In this document: positions 10,567 to 20,782 of the stretch, piece after piece
How the letters are laid out: the number at the start of each line of letters is the position of its first letter
How positions within the stretch are numbered: position 1 is the first letter of the stretch
DNA from: Arcobacter acticola
GTDB taxonomy: Bacteria; Campylobacterota; Campylobacteria; Campylobacterales; Arcobacteraceae
Assembly (NCBI RefSeq): GCF_013177675.1
Contig: NZ_CP042652.1
Location: forward strand, 1,240,001-1,304,000
Direction: 5' to 3'
DNA length: 64,000 nt
Notes under the pieces: generated by a model
What the model was told of the DNA's origin: nothing
The model's input: only the letters and a program-made list of their open reading frames with translations
The model's database searches: none
Position numbers and translations under genes: made by a program

Positions 10567-11706
10567 TTAATTAATTGTTTCACGTTTAGGAAGAGTTGGT
10601 TCTTCTGTGGTTTGTACTTGTGTATCTTTCTTTACATCCATAAGTTTATAATCACCTTTTACATTAAGAGTAATTGTAATTAAATCTGCACTGTAGTTTT
10701 TCCAATACCATCCATGAGTTCCTTCAAAAGTAGTTGTTAGAGAACCACTTGCTTCTTCAGCCATTGCTTTCTTAAATGTTTCAAAAGAACCTGTTGTATC
10801 ACCTTTTGGTTCACCGTGAAAATCGTAAAATAAGACACCTTTATCAGTTTTCCAAGAATAAGAAAATGTTTCACCTTTTGCAACTTCTAATTTATACTCT
10901 TTTTCTCCTCTTGCAGGAAGTGTGATTGTGATTGTATCTTTCCAATTAGATTTCTCTGTAGAATCAAGTTCTGTTACATTTTTTGTAGTTTCAGATTTGT
11001 ACCCAAGTTCTTCTGCGTTAGTTGTATGCTCATAACCATGCATTTGCATTATAAATAGATAAGCTCCTGCTATGATTAAAAAACCGTTTGCAGCTTTAGA
11101 AAATGAAGAGAAAGCCTCTTTCTTTCTGAAGAATGCTATTACAAATAGCATTACAGCTAATGCACTAATTTGTCCAATTTCAATACCTATATTAAATGAA
11201 ATAATATTCATTAATAAATCATCAGGATTCAAAGGAAGTTGTTGTAATCTAGTAGATAATCCAAGACCATGAATCAAACCTAAAGAAAAAATCATTACTA
11301 ACATATTTGGTGCTTTTACATTAAAATACTTTTTAAATCCATCAAGATTATGAAAAGCTATATAACAAACACTTAATGCAATAACCGCATCAACTAAAAA
11401 ATAGTTAACTTGAATAGCATTAAAAGTTGCAATGATTAGGGTAATACTGTGTCCTACTGTAAATGCAGTTATATACTTTACGATGTCTTTAAATTTAGTT
11501 AGAAAAAAGATAATCCCAAATACAAATGCTAAGTGATCATAACCAGATAACATATGAGTAGCACCTATCCATATATAACGTAGATTGCCACCTTCTATGA
11601 TAATTTGTTTTTCAGCTTCTGACATTCCATGCCCGAAAGCCTGACTTGCGAATAATGTAAGCAAGATAACCAAAAGCCATCTTGATTGTTTTATAATTGA
11701 TAACAT
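10567..11706 (-). CDS. HupE/UreJ-like metal permease with periplasmic C-terminal domain
   Basis: 379 residues. A signal-like helix ends before HGMSE. A HupE/UreJ-type membrane part to about residue 225 follows, including HMLSGYDHLAFVFG, TAFTVGHSITL and LGLIHGLGLS, with conserved His/Asp residues thought to guide Ni or Co. The last 150 residues (ETTKNVTELD onward, with THGWYWKNYS) form a soluble domain not found in short HupE proteins. It lies beside the Co/Ni exporter system. Metal uptake or export cannot be decided from sequence. Confidence 0.82.
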   Translation of the reverse strand: MLSIIKQSRWLLVILLTLFASQAFGHGMSEAEKQIIIEGGNLRYIWIGATHMLSGYDHLAFVFGIIFFLTKFKDIVKYITAFTVGHSITLIIATFNAIQVNYFLVDAVIALSVCYIAFHNLDGFKKYFNVKAPNMLVMIFSLGLIHGLGLSTRLQQLPLNPDDLLMNIISFNIGIEIGQISALAVMLFVIAFFRKKEAFSSFSKAANGFLIIAGAYLFIMQMHGYEHTTNAEELGYKSETTKNVTELDSTEKSNWKDTITITLPARGEKEYKLEVAKGETFSYSWKTDKGVLFYDFHGEPKGDTTGSFETFKKAMAEEASGSLTTTFEGTHGWYWKNYSADLITITLNVKGDYKLMDVKKDTQVQTTEEPTLPKRETIN

Positions 11707-11860
11707 AATACCTCAAAAAATTTATTTATAATGACCATAAGTCATTGTGATTGTTTGTAAAAAACAACTTGAATATTATCATTGATTAAAAAATAATAGA
11801 TGATAATAAATATGTTCTTGAATCTATTTCATTAGAAATTCAAGGTTTAAAGAATAAAAA

Positions 11861-12259
11861 TTAAGAGTTTAAAGGTGGTGCACGAGGATTTGAACTGGAA
11901 TAAAGAGAATATCCCTGTTTAGTATTTATAAAGATTGGTACTTGAGTCTTTACAAGTGGAATAGATTGATTTAAATTAAAAGTTAAAACTGCAATATCTA
12001 AAGATGAGTCTTTTTGTTTTTTTCTATTTTGTAGAGTATATTCGGTGTCAAGCGCTATTATATTTGAATGGTTTAATTGAGGAGCTGAATCATTAATTGA
12101 AATATATTCATGAGAATGGGTTTCTATCTGATGTTTATGTACTTTTCCATCATGATTATGATTTTCAGAAAAATGTATATGAGTTGTTGACCACTGTATT
12201 GTAAGAAATGCAGTAATTAGAAATAATAATTGTACATAATTTAATTTAGTTTTATTCAT
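11861..12259 (-). CDS. Secreted His-rich small protein
   Basis: 132 residues: one N-terminal hydrophobic segment (LLFLITAFLTIQWS), then a His cluster (THIHFSENHNHDGKVHKHQ, HSHEY). The C-terminus SSNPRAPPL recalls DUF2946-like secreted proteins that often sit beside metal efflux genes. It is upstream of the HupE-like gene on the same strand, separated by 154 bases. A metal-binding role in the periplasm is inferred from composition and context; the family assignment is weak. Confidence 0.65.
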   Translation of the reverse strand: MNKTKLNYVQLLFLITAFLTIQWSTTHIHFSENHNHDGKVHKHQIETHSHEYISINDSAPQLNHSNIIALDTEYTLQNRKKQKDSSLDIAVLTFNLNQSIPLVKTQVPIFINTKQGYSLYSSSNPRAPPLNS

Positions 12260-12463
12260 CTAATATTTATACTCTAACCTAGCTTATTTTTTAATGATAT
12301 TTACAGAGCGAATGTTATCTGAAAATGTTTTCTATTTAACTTAAAAGACTATTTAACTACATCAAACAGGAAATGAAAAAGTAAAAAAACTACATAAAAA
12401 TTTTACTAAAATTTTGAATACGCATGAGTTATTTATGCCAGTTTTTTAACTTATTGATTCTAA

Positions 12464-12925
12464 TTATTCCATAATATATTTTACTTTATCTTTATAACTA
12501 ATGTGACAAGAGATACAGCTATTACTTAACACTTGTGAAGCTTCTAAGGCTTTTAGCCACTCTTTATCATTTACAGCTTGTTCAATAGCTTCCACGTCTT
12601 CATCCATTTTTTTATCATAATATACTAGCATTGATTTAAAACCTTCTTGATCTTCTTTATCCATAATTATCCAAGGTTTAGCCTTTGGAGCAGGATGAGT
12701 TCTGATTAAATCAATACCTCTATCTACAAGAAACTTATTCATACCAATAATTCCCATATCAATATTGTTTTTAGCCATTCCCATACCTTGCATTAATTGA
12801 GCATAAGTAATATCCTCTTTTTTCATACTTTTCACCAAATCATCTGCTGTTTTTTCTTGTGCAAATAGTGAGATTGACAAAATTGTACTAACTACTAAAA
12901 TAGTTAGTTTTCCTGCTCTTTCCAT
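12464..12925 (-). CDS. Periplasmic cytochrome c'-like monohaem protein
   Basis: 153 residues with a signal peptide (KLTILVVSTILSISLFA) and a single haem-binding motif CISCH about 14 residues from the C-terminus, the position seen in cytochrome c' four-helix proteins. The rest is mostly helical. Such proteins bind haem and often NO in the periplasm. Its upstream region holds paired ggtaaa boxes ten bases apart, one within a 13-base motif also found before the two-component operon at 7909-8568, so it may be a target of that regulator. Confidence 0.8.
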   Translation of the reverse strand: MERAGKLTILVVSTILSISLFAQEKTADDLVKSMKKEDITYAQLMQGMGMAKNNIDMGIIGMNKFLVDRGIDLIRTHPAPKAKPWIIMDKEDQEGFKSMLVYYDKKMDEDVEAIEQAVNDKEWLKALEASQVLSNSCISCHISYKDKVKYIME

Positions 12926-12970
12926 TTTTTATCCTTGTATAATTAATTTATAATGAAAGTATAAAGAATA

Positions 12971-13010
12971 AAGGTAATTATTTACCCAAGTGAAGGTAAA
13001 CAAAGGTAAA
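12971..13010. promoter_or_regulatory. Candidate response-regulator boxes before the cytochrome gene
   Basis: Two ggtaaa units at 12995-13000 and 13005-13010, ten bases apart, as OmpR-family regulators prefer. aaggtaa (12971-12977) and an inverted tttaccc (12981-12987) lie beside them. The 13-mer aaacaaaggtaaa at 12998-13010 is identical to 8621-8633. Confidence 0.45.
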
Positions 13011-13469
13011 TGACAAAAAATTGAGAATTTATCTATTTATTTTTTAAGTATCTGTTTTTCATCCGACACTAAACTATAAATAGGTTTCCTAAATTAAGAA
13101 AAGTACAACAATTGTTCGAGTATATGGAAAGTCCATTCTTTTAAAGTAGATAATTTAGGGTGTTTTATTAAATTTAATTAAGTTTATCATAATGTCCTCA
13201 TCAGTAGGTTACAGATAAGAGATAGTGTTTTTACATCAAATACGCACTGTTTACTTATATCCTTGTCAAAACCTCTTACTTTTGGAACACAAAACACACA
13301 TATTAGTTTTTCATGTTCCACAAACTATTCAAAAAGTAAAAACTACAAAGTTCCTTAAACCTTATGGAGTTATTGAACAAGAAAAGAGAAACTTTTTTAC
13401 TAGACGAGAAGATTTTTATTTTCAAGTATGAGCCTGATAACTCATAAATACTATAATCTTGATATTCAG
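13011..13469. other. Gene-free region with repeat fragment
   Basis: No convincing gene. An open stretch at 13225-13431 lacks a ribosome site and any recognisable fold. The 17 bases at 13270-13286 (aacctcttacttttgga) are identical to 1889-1905, linking it to the intergenic repeat near thiC. Nothing else was identified. Confidence 0.45.
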
Positions 13470-14459
13470 TTATTTTATTAAAATTCCAAAGTCTTTTGGT
13501 ACATTAACAGAAGAGTCTTCAAAAACTTTAGCAAAATACAAATAACCAAATTCTTGTTTTAAGTGAGAAGTATCAATATAATTATCATCATTTACAGTAA
13601 TACTATTTTCTGTCATAAAATCATAATATGGATAGATTTTTACTAATTCATCTTTCCATTTATAAAATATATCCATTTTATTTACTTCTTTCAAAATATT
13701 AAGTTGTGATACATGAATAGCTGTTGTAAATACTTTTAGATTTATATTATTATCTTTACATAATTGAACCATTTTTCTATAATACTCAAATTGAGTATTT
13801 CCCCATTCTAAATACTTATTATATTTTCTATGATAACCTTCTAATGAGCTCTTTTTTCTATCTTCCCATGTATTATCTAGTAATACTATACTTTGATGAT
13901 AGGCAGTGATTGCACCATCTTTATAGAAAGGCTCTGTGTATTTGTTTTCATAGGCATATTTTAAATATTTCATAAGTGGTAAGCTAAGATAGTGTTTGAT
14001 TTGTTTTAAAAATGTAAAACCATCTTCAAATATTGTTTCATCAAAATCACTTTTATTATCTTCTAGTTTTTCACTAAATGGATATAAATTTAAAGCAATA
14101 ACAACATTTTTTATATCAAAGTGATCTATTGAATATTTTAAAAAATGATACTGTTCTTCAAGAGTAGAGAAGGTAAGTCCTAGGTTATAAACTTTATCAT
14201 GGGTATATTTTTCTAAATCTTTGGGATCTAAATAGTGAGCTCTACTTCCACCTAATATTATACTATTTGGTTTCACTTCATTTAATTCTACAAATTTTTG
14301 AATTCTATATGCAAGGGCCACATCTTTATAAAGTCCTAGATTTACTTTGTTATTGATTCCAACAGGGTCAATTATATATCTAAAAACAATTCCTAATCCA
14401 AAAAGAAAAAGAGTAAGAAGAACTGATAAAATAAAGTATTTTTTATATTGTTTTTTCAT
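13470..14459 (-). CDS. SGNH-hydrolase-like partner of an MBOAT acyltransferase
   Basis: 329 residues: one N-terminal membrane anchor (YFILSVLLTLFLFGLGIVF) and a large periplasmic domain. IILGGSRAHYLDP carries the Ser of an SGNH/GDSL-type block and DTSHL near the C-terminus fits the Asp-x-x-His block. Such proteins commonly pair with MBOAT acyltransferases to transfer acetyl or other acyl groups onto surface polysaccharides. The MBOAT gene lies directly upstream (gap of nine bases), so the two are an operon. The acceptor polymer is unknown. Confidence 0.68.
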   Translation of the reverse strand: MKKQYKKYFILSVLLTLFLFGLGIVFRYIIDPVGINNKVNLGLYKDVALAYRIQKFVELNEVKPNSIILGGSRAHYLDPKDLEKYTHDKVYNLGLTFSTLEEQYHFLKYSIDHFDIKNVVIALNLYPFSEKLEDNKSDFDETIFEDGFTFLKQIKHYLSLPLMKYLKYAYENKYTEPFYKDGAITAYHQSIVLLDNTWEDRKKSSLEGYHRKYNKYLEWGNTQFEYYRKMVQLCKDNNINLKVFTTAIHVSQLNILKEVNKMDIFYKWKDELVKIYPYYDFMTENSITVNDDNYIDTSHLKQEFGYLYFAKVFEDSSVNVPKDFGILIK

Positions 14460-14468
14460 CTTTTATCC

Positions 14469-15851
14469 TTAGAATTGGAAATACAAGAACTCTTTTGCAC
14501 TTGAAAAAGTGAACAAAGAAGCTACTAAAAGTATTATTGTATAAAACATATATTTTGTATTTGGTTTAAAATTTTCAGCAATTTCCATACTATTTTTTGC
14601 ACCAACTGCAAGTCCTAAAGCTAAAACTATATAAAAACTTTGCATATATGGATCTATGTAGTATAAATCTGAAAATCTAAAATTTGAAATATCAAATAGT
14701 GTTGTACTTACATACCAAGCATCTGAAAAATTATTTGATACAAATAAAATTCTTGTAAGAATCAATCCCATAAACATCAAAGACCAAGCTACATAAAGAT
14801 TCATTTTTAAGTGGGCTCTTTTCATCATATGTGCCATTACAACAAAAATTCCATTTAATAATCCCCAAACTATAAAGTTCCAACCAGCTCCATGCCAAAA
14901 TCCTGATACAAAAAATGTAATCATAATATTCATATACATAACAATTGCTAGTTTTTGATTCCCACCTAAACTTTTATAAATATAATCACCTAAAAATCTA
15001 GAAAGAGTGATATGCCATCTTTTCCAATAATCAGCGAAATTTCGTGCTTTATAAGGACTATTAAAGTTTTTTGGAATATCAATATTAAACATTCTACCAA
15101 CACCCACAGCCATGTCTGCATATCCTGAAAGGTCAAAATAGTATGATAGTACATAAGAAACAGATGCGTACCAAGCTTCTACAGGTGATAAATTTTGTGC
15201 AAAATCAAAGGCAAATTGAGCATAATCTGTAAGAGGATCACCAAGAAGTGTTTTTTTTGCAAGTCCAATTGAAAAAATAAATAACCCTAAAGAAATATTT
15301 TGCCAGTTTATAAAAGATTTCCATCTTGTTTGAAACTGTGGAATAATCTCTTTATGGTGCATAATTGGACCCATTAGAAGTTGAGGAAAGAACGTTAAAA
15401 ATAGTGCATAATTTAAAAAGTTATACTCTTTTGTTTCACCTCTATATGAATCTACTAAAAAAGCAATTTGCTGAAAGGTAAAATAACTAATAGCTAAAGG
15501 AAGAGCTAAATGTAGAAGATTTACATCTTTATTAAAAGCCCAGTTGAAATTTGATATGAAAAAGTCTGTATATTTAAAATACCCAAGAAGCGTTATATTT
15601 CCCAAAATACCAAATGTAAGCATGGATTTTGTTTTGTTTTTACCTAAAGATTGACCAACAAAGAAGTTAAAAAGCATACTAGCTAAAAGTAAAGGAAGAT
15701 AAACTATATTCCACCATGAATAAAATACTAAAGAGGCTGCTACTAAAAATATTTTTGAAGATGTTACCAGTTTTTTTTTATTTAAATAAAAGTATATTAA
15801 AAAGCTTATTGGTAAAAATAAGAAAACAAATTCATATGAGTTAAATAGCAA
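14469..15851 (-). CDS. MBOAT-family O-acyltransferase (AlgI/DltB-like)
   Basis: 460 residues, about ten or more membrane helices. Family landmarks are MLFNSYEFVFLFLP at the start, LPLAISYFTFQQIAFLVD, LSGYADMAVGVGRM, WKRWHITLSRFLGDYIY, and the catalytic-site His in FFVSGFWHGAGWNF. It should move acyl groups across the inner membrane for modification of an extracellular glycan, together with the SGNH-like protein that follows. The start is TTG at 15851, supported by aagga six bases upstream and by the family's typical N-terminus. Confidence 0.9.
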   Translation of the reverse strand: MLFNSYEFVFLFLPISFLIYFYLNKKKLVTSSKIFLVAASLVFYSWWNIVYLPLLLASMLFNFFVGQSLGKNKTKSMLTFGILGNITLLGYFKYTDFFISNFNWAFNKDVNLLHLALPLAISYFTFQQIAFLVDSYRGETKEYNFLNYALFLTFFPQLLMGPIMHHKEIIPQFQTRWKSFINWQNISLGLFIFSIGLAKKTLLGDPLTDYAQFAFDFAQNLSPVEAWYASVSYVLSYYFDLSGYADMAVGVGRMFNIDIPKNFNSPYKARNFADYWKRWHITLSRFLGDYIYKSLGGNQKLAIVMYMNIMITFFVSGFWHGAGWNFIVWGLLNGIFVVMAHMMKRAHLKMNLYVAWSLMFMGLILTRILFVSNNFSDAWYVSTTLFDISNFRFSDLYYIDPYMQSFYIVLALGLAVGAKNSMEIAENFKPNTKYMFYTIILLVASLFTFSSAKEFLYFQF

Positions 15852-15925
15852 TACTGTCCTTATTCATAAAGGGTGAAATTTTTTCGGAATGGTAGTATAA
15901 AATTGTGTAATTATTGCTTAGTAGT

Positions 15926-16804
15926 TTAAAATTCTTGTAAAGAAGAAAATTTGTAAATAACATCTAAAAACTCAAATTCTAGGTAATTTGCTTGAAGTAA
16001 TAATCTATTTGCTTTTGTATATTTTAATCTTTCATCTTCACTAAGTTTATTTTTTAAAAAAAGATCAGTAATCTTTTCATCTATTCCATATATTGGATCA
16101 CCAATTATTTTATGTCCTATTGAATTTAAATGTACTCTTATTTGATGTTGTCTTCCTGTTAATGGAATAGCTTCTACTAAAGTTTGATTTTTTTCTTTAT
16201 TATAAGAAATTGGATTTATCAATGTTTTAGATTCTTTACCATTTAAATCAGTTTTCATTTTAAGTTTGATTAATCCAGTATCATTTGTAATTGGAGTATC
16301 TATTTCTAGATTTTTTTCTATGTTTCCTTCAACTATTGCATGATATTTTTTAATATATTGTTTTTCTTCAAACATATTTTTTAAAATCATATCACTAAAA
16401 GCATTTTTCGAAACAAGAACTAAACCTGATGTTTCAGCATCAATTCTATGAACTAAAGAGCCTTTTTGACCAAAGTAGAACTTGATTTCATCTAAAAGTG
16501 TATAAATATCTAATTGATGAGATGAAGGATGAACCATTAAACCACTTGGTTTATCAAAAATTGCAAAATGAAAAGAATCAAATATAGGTTTTAAGCCTTT
16601 TGTAATTGGCTCAAAAATTACTATATAAATAAAGTTCGATTTGATGATTTGATTTTTTTGAAGTCTTTTATTATTCTCATCAGTGATTTTGCCTTTTTCT
16701 AAAAGATTTAATGTAAGTTTTGAATCAATACTTATATCTTCAAGTAAAAAATCTTCAATTTTTTTACCTTTGATAGTTTTAAATTCTTTTTTTATATATG
16801 ACAA
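15926..16804 (-). CDS. RluA-family pseudouridine synthase
   Basis: 292 residues. The catalytic Asp is in LVHRIDAETSGLVLVSKN, the RluA/RluD signature. Other conserved blocks are FAIFDKPSGLMVHPS, and LTGRQHQIRVHLNSIGHKI followed by GDPIYG. The first 75 residues have weak S4-like character. It isomerises uridines in rRNA or tRNA; the exact site cannot be told from sequence. It stands alone between the acylation pair and the nitrogenase-associated cluster. Confidence 0.92.
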   Translation of the reverse strand: MSYIKKEFKTIKGKKIEDFLLEDISIDSKLTLNLLEKGKITDENNKRLQKNQIIKSNFIYIVIFEPITKGLKPIFDSFHFAIFDKPSGLMVHPSSHQLDIYTLLDEIKFYFGQKGSLVHRIDAETSGLVLVSKNAFSDMILKNMFEEKQYIKKYHAIVEGNIEKNLEIDTPITNDTGLIKLKMKTDLNGKESKTLINPISYNKEKNQTLVEAIPLTGRQHQIRVHLNSIGHKIIGDPIYGIDEKITDLFLKNKLSEDERLKYTKANRLLLQANYLEFEFLDVIYKFSSLQEF

Positions 16805-17028
16805 AATAAATCCTTGATTTATTGTAATTCGTTATTACAATATAGTTTTAGAGTGCAATTATTATATAAGTATGATTAATTTAAATAATTTTTAAAGGAA
16901 AGAACTAAAGATAGATGCCCAACATCAAATACAAATCCCTATGAAATTTGTGCAATTATTATTGATACGGTAAAAAAAGCTTTATAAAAGGCATACTAAT
17001 TGCATAGTAATTTATAAAAAGGAATTTT

Positions 17029-17454
17029 ATGGCTAATTTTGCTTTTTATAATTTCATATTCTATGAAAAAACAGGTTGTAGTGGAAATGCTAAACAAAAA
17101 GAGTTATTAAAAAATCATAATATATCTTTTACAGTAAAAAGTTTACTTGATGAAAAATGGACCTTTGAAAGTTTGAATGAATTTTTCAAAGGTTTGGAAG
17201 TAAAAGATATGTTTAATCCCTTTGCTCCACAAATAAAAGATGAAAAAATTAATATTTTGAATATTAAAAAAGATGAAGCTATAAATTTAATGATAAAAGA
17301 GCCAATCTTAATAAAAAGACCACTATTAGATATAAATGGTATAAAACTTTGTGGATTTAATCTAGAGCAAATAAATAAACTTCTAAATGTAAATATAGAT
17401 ACAAACAAAAAATTAAATACCTGTTCAAGTAGTGACACATGCACAAATGTTTAG
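17029..17454 (+). CDS. ArsC/Spx-like nitrogenase-associated protein
   Basis: 141 residues with a thioredoxin-like ArsC fold: FYEKTGCSGNAKQKELLKNH resembles the nitrogenase-associated branch of the ArsC/Spx family rather than arsenate reductases. LIKRPLLDINGIKLCGF is the conserved second half. The C-terminal tail has two cysteines (CSSSDTC). A good ribosome site (aaaagga) precedes the ATG. It overlaps the next gene by 16 bases. No nitrogenase genes are in the window, so a link to nitrogen fixation rests only on the family name. Confidence 0.72.
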   Translation: MANFAFYNFIFYEKTGCSGNAKQKELLKNHNISFTVKSLLDEKWTFESLNEFFKGLEVKDMFNPFAPQIKDEKINILNIKKDEAINLMIKEPILIKRPLLDINGIKLCGFNLEQINKLLNVNIDTNKKLNTCSSSDTCTNV

Positions 17455-17738
17455 TAGAAATCTGTCAAGAGTTCGAAACCATTGAAAACTTTTTAACAAA
17501 ACCCAATGAAAAAAACAATGAGCTAGTAAATAGCCTTTTTTCAGATTTTATGGAATGTTTTCCTTTAATAAAAGAAGAAAAACTAACTTACCCAAAAGAG
17601 TTTATTCATGATGTTTCTCTTTTTAATGAAGGTAATTTCATGCTAGTTAAAAAATTTCAAGATGTACAAATGAGATATTTGATGTTAAGTGATTTTTATG
17701 ATTATGCTCGATTAACAAAAAAATATAAAAAAGCATAG
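17439..17738 (+). CDS. Unknown small protein in ArsC-like/MoxR cluster
   Basis: 99 residues, predicted helical, acidic, no membrane segment or signal. It starts inside the end of the ArsC-like gene and ends nine bases before the MoxR ATPase, so the three are co-transcribed. Two cysteines (CLVEIC) occur near the start. No family is recognised. Confidence 0.7.
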   Translation: MHKCLVEICQEFETIENFLTKPNEKNNELVNSLFSDFMECFPLIKEEKLTYPKEFIHDVSLFNEGNFMLVKKFQDVQMRYLMLSDFYDYARLTKKYKKA

Positions 17739-18361
17739 GCTTGTAGTATGGTAACTCCTTATATTGGAACAATAGAATTATATAAACAATTGGAAATATT
17801 ACTAAAAAGTGATGTACCGGTTTTTATTCATGGAAGTCCTGGTATTGGAAAATCTTATATTGTAAATGATATAGCTAAAAAAAACAACTTAGAGTTAAGA
17901 GATGTAAGACTTTCTCAAGTTGATGCAGTTGATTTAAGAGGAATACCGACCATTTTCAATAATGAAACAGTATGGATGAGTCCTGTTTTTTTACCAAAAG
18001 ATAAAAACTCATCAGGAATACTTTTTTTAGATGAATTAAATTCTGCATCACTTTCTGTCCAAGCAGCTATTTATCAACTTGTTCTTGATAGAAGAATAGG
18101 GGAGTATGAACTTCCAAAAAATTGGAAAATAGTATGTGCTGGAAATAAAATAAATGATAAGGGAATTGTATTTAAACTTCCAAGTCCTTTGGTTAATAGA
18201 ATGGTGCATTTACTTTTAGAAGCAAAATATGATGACTTTAAAAATTGGGCAATATTAAACGATATCCATTCTTATGTTTTAGGTTTTTTAGGATTTAGAC
18301 CAGATTTATTAAGTAGTGAAGTGCCAAATTCAAGTGAAACAAATCCAGCATTTTGTACACC

Positions 18362-18425
18362 AAGAGCTTGGAGTATGTTATCAAGAGTTTTAAAAAACCA
18401 AAAAGATGTAAATATGATATCTCCT
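18362..18425 (+). repeat. Target-site duplication, left copy
   Basis: 64 bases identical to 21152-21215, flanking the insertion. The last three bases (cct) also match the element end, so the true duplication is 61-64 bases. Confidence 0.9.
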
Positions 18426-19724
18426 GACTTCATCATTCGAGGCACCCAATATGAATATCAATAATATTTTGAATTTTTAGTTGTATTTCATTAAGTTGCA
18501 ACACTTCAAATTTTTTCTTATGTGTAAGTGGGTTTATATATTCTAATCCATAGATTGTTTTTATCTCTTCGAGGGCTATTTGCACTGACAAATTCTTATC
18601 ATGAAGTTTAATAATTCTTTCAAGTTCTTTATAAACTGTATATGCAATAAATGATATTGAGATATGAGCTTCTATTCTATGTCTTAGATAATGATGAATT
18701 GGTCTTATTTTTAAATCTGTTTTAGAAATTCTAAAGGCTCTTTCTATATGCCACAGATTTGAGTAGTTTTCAATCACTTCAGATGGACTGAGTGTTGTAT
18801 TTGTGATATAACCTTTAAGACCATCCCAAAGTGCATCTTCATTAAATTTATCATAATCAATTACTACTTCAATTTCATTTTTAAGATGTAAATATTTATT
18901 ATATCCTCTACTATTGATTTGATCTTTTGTAAGTCTTCCTGATTTGATTTTCTTTTCTAATCTTTTTAAACCTTTTTCTCTATTATATTTATCTTTTTTT
19001 GCTCTTTTATCTGTATATGACAACACAAGTGTATCATCACCTTTTGCAACGGTTGCAATAGCATTATTTACATCAAGATTTAAAGATAATATTTTACTTT
19101 TTGTAATATGATTTTCATTTTTGATTCTTGCACCTAAGATATATTTATAGTTATGAGTTTTTAGTTGTTCTATATTATTTTTAGATAACAATCCTGAATC
19201 AGCTATTACAATTGGTTTTTCTAAATTAAATTTCTTTTCAAACTTTTGAAGTATTGGTATAAAAGTATTTCCTTCATAGCTATTCCCCTCATAAATATCA
19301 TAGCCTATTGGATAACCTTTTTCTCCCACTAAAAGTCCAAGCATTATTTGTGGAGATTGAAATTTACCATCTTTACTAAATCCAATTCTTCTTAAATCAT
19401 CCTCATCTTCACTCTCAAAGTAAAGTGTTGTAACATCATAAAATAAAACAGTAATTTCACCTAATATTTTTTTTGTATGTTCAAAGGCTACTTGTTCAAT
19501 CTCCTCTTTATATACAACATTAAACTTATCCATAAAGCGATATATCTTCATAATATCAATATCTATATTTCTATATCGTTTAAGATACTCAATAACTTTT
19601 AATTTACTTCCTGGATTAATAAGTCTTGTTACAACTAAATGTTTTAAAAGTTCATCATCAATAATTTTACTAAATCCAATATAATCAAACAATCTTGCGA
19701 TAATAAGTTCTGGGCCAATAAGTA

Positions 19725-20782
19725 ATTAATCAAAATTAATGTCTTGTTTTATAAGCTAGTTTTAGCTATAATACTATATGAGATATATAAGTAATTTAAA
19801 TAATAAAACAGTAAAAGAATTAGAAAAAATAGTAAAAAATGGTAGTTCATTGCAATTAAGACAAAGAGCTAAATCTATACTTTTAAGTAATGAAGGTATA
19901 ACAGTAAAAGAGATATGCAAAATATTCAATAAGTCAACAAGAACAGTTTATAGATGGTTTGATAGATTCAAAGAAGAACAAATAGAAAATTTATCTGATG
20001 AAATTGGTCGTGGTAGAAAACCAGCACTAAATGAAAATGATATTGATAAAGTAAAAAAACTTATTGAAACAAATAGTATCAAAGAGACTTGTATAGCTCT
20101 TAATAAAGAGTCAAAAAGAGTTAAAAAAGTATCACCTCAAATCTTAAAAAGATATTTAAAAAAATATACAATATAGTTTTAAAAGAGCTAGAAACACTAT
20201 ATTTAAAGAGAAGAAGTGGATGAATTATTCTTCCAAAAAAGCTCAAATACTTAATGTTTTAAGCTGGTCTGCTAAAGATTGGATTGATACATATTATTTT
20301 GATGAGAGTGGTTTTTCACTTGATTCAAATATCCCTTATTATTGGTCACCAATAGGTAAGCCAGTAGAAATTCCATCAAATAGATTTGCAAAAAGAATAA
20401 ATGTTTTAGGGTTTTTAAATACAAAGAATAATCATCTCTTTTCGAAAACTACAATAACAAAAGTAGATACACAAGTTGTTATAGATTTCTTTAATGATTT
20501 TGTAAATCAGATTACAAAAACTACTGTTGTCATACTTGATAATGCATCTATTCACACAAGTAAGCTTTTTAAAGCAGAGATAGAAAAGTGGGAGAAGCTT
20601 GGACTACAATTATTATTTTTACCACCATATTCACCTGAACTAAATAAAATAGAAATATTGTGGAAACATATGAAATATCACTATCATAAACTAGAAGCTT
20701 ATTTATCATTTGATAATTTACATAAACATGTTAAAAATTTATTAGCTGGCTTTGGAACTAATTATGACATTAATTTTAAGTA
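19725..20782 (+). mobile_element. IS630-family insertion sequence
   Basis: About 1.05 kb, inserted in the IS1634-family transposase gene. The ends contain an inverted repeat: aaaattaatgtc at 19732-19743 and gacattaatttt at 20766-20777, with TA dinucleotides just outside, as expected for the TA target of this family. It carries two overlapping-frame ORFs (HTH and DDE parts). The exact end bases are uncertain by about five. Confidence 0.82.
19778..20176 (+). CDS. IS630-family transposase, DNA-binding part (orfA)
   Basis: 132 residues with a helix-turn-helix (GITVKEICKIFNKSTRTVYR) and a second HTH-like segment, followed by LKRYLKKYTI and a stop. The frame ends just after an A7 tract at 20158-20164. 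The next part of the transposase lies in the +1 frame, so orfA and orfB probably form one protein through slippage or frameshifting at the A tract, as is common in IS630 elements. Confidence 0.88.
   Translation: MRYISNLNNKTVKELEKIVKNGSSLQLRQRAKSILLSNEGITVKEICKIFNKSTRTVYRWFDRFKEEQIENLSDEIGRGRKPALNENDIDKVKKLIETNSIKETCIALNKESKRVKKVSPQILKRYLKKYTI

Noticed and set aside
13225-13431. 68-codon plus-strand ORF
   Set aside because: No ribosome site, unlikely composition, and overlaps the intergenic repeat.
16891-16987. Short open frame on the plus strand reading DRCPTSNTNPYEICAIII before the ArsC-like gene
   Set aside because: It looks like the tail of a protein but has no start or recognisable family; too short to call a pseudogene.
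18433-19692. Treating the 419-residue transposase frame as a complete gene
   Set aside because: Its N-terminal third is found beyond the IS630 element (20784-21047), so it is only the C-terminal part of an interrupted gene.
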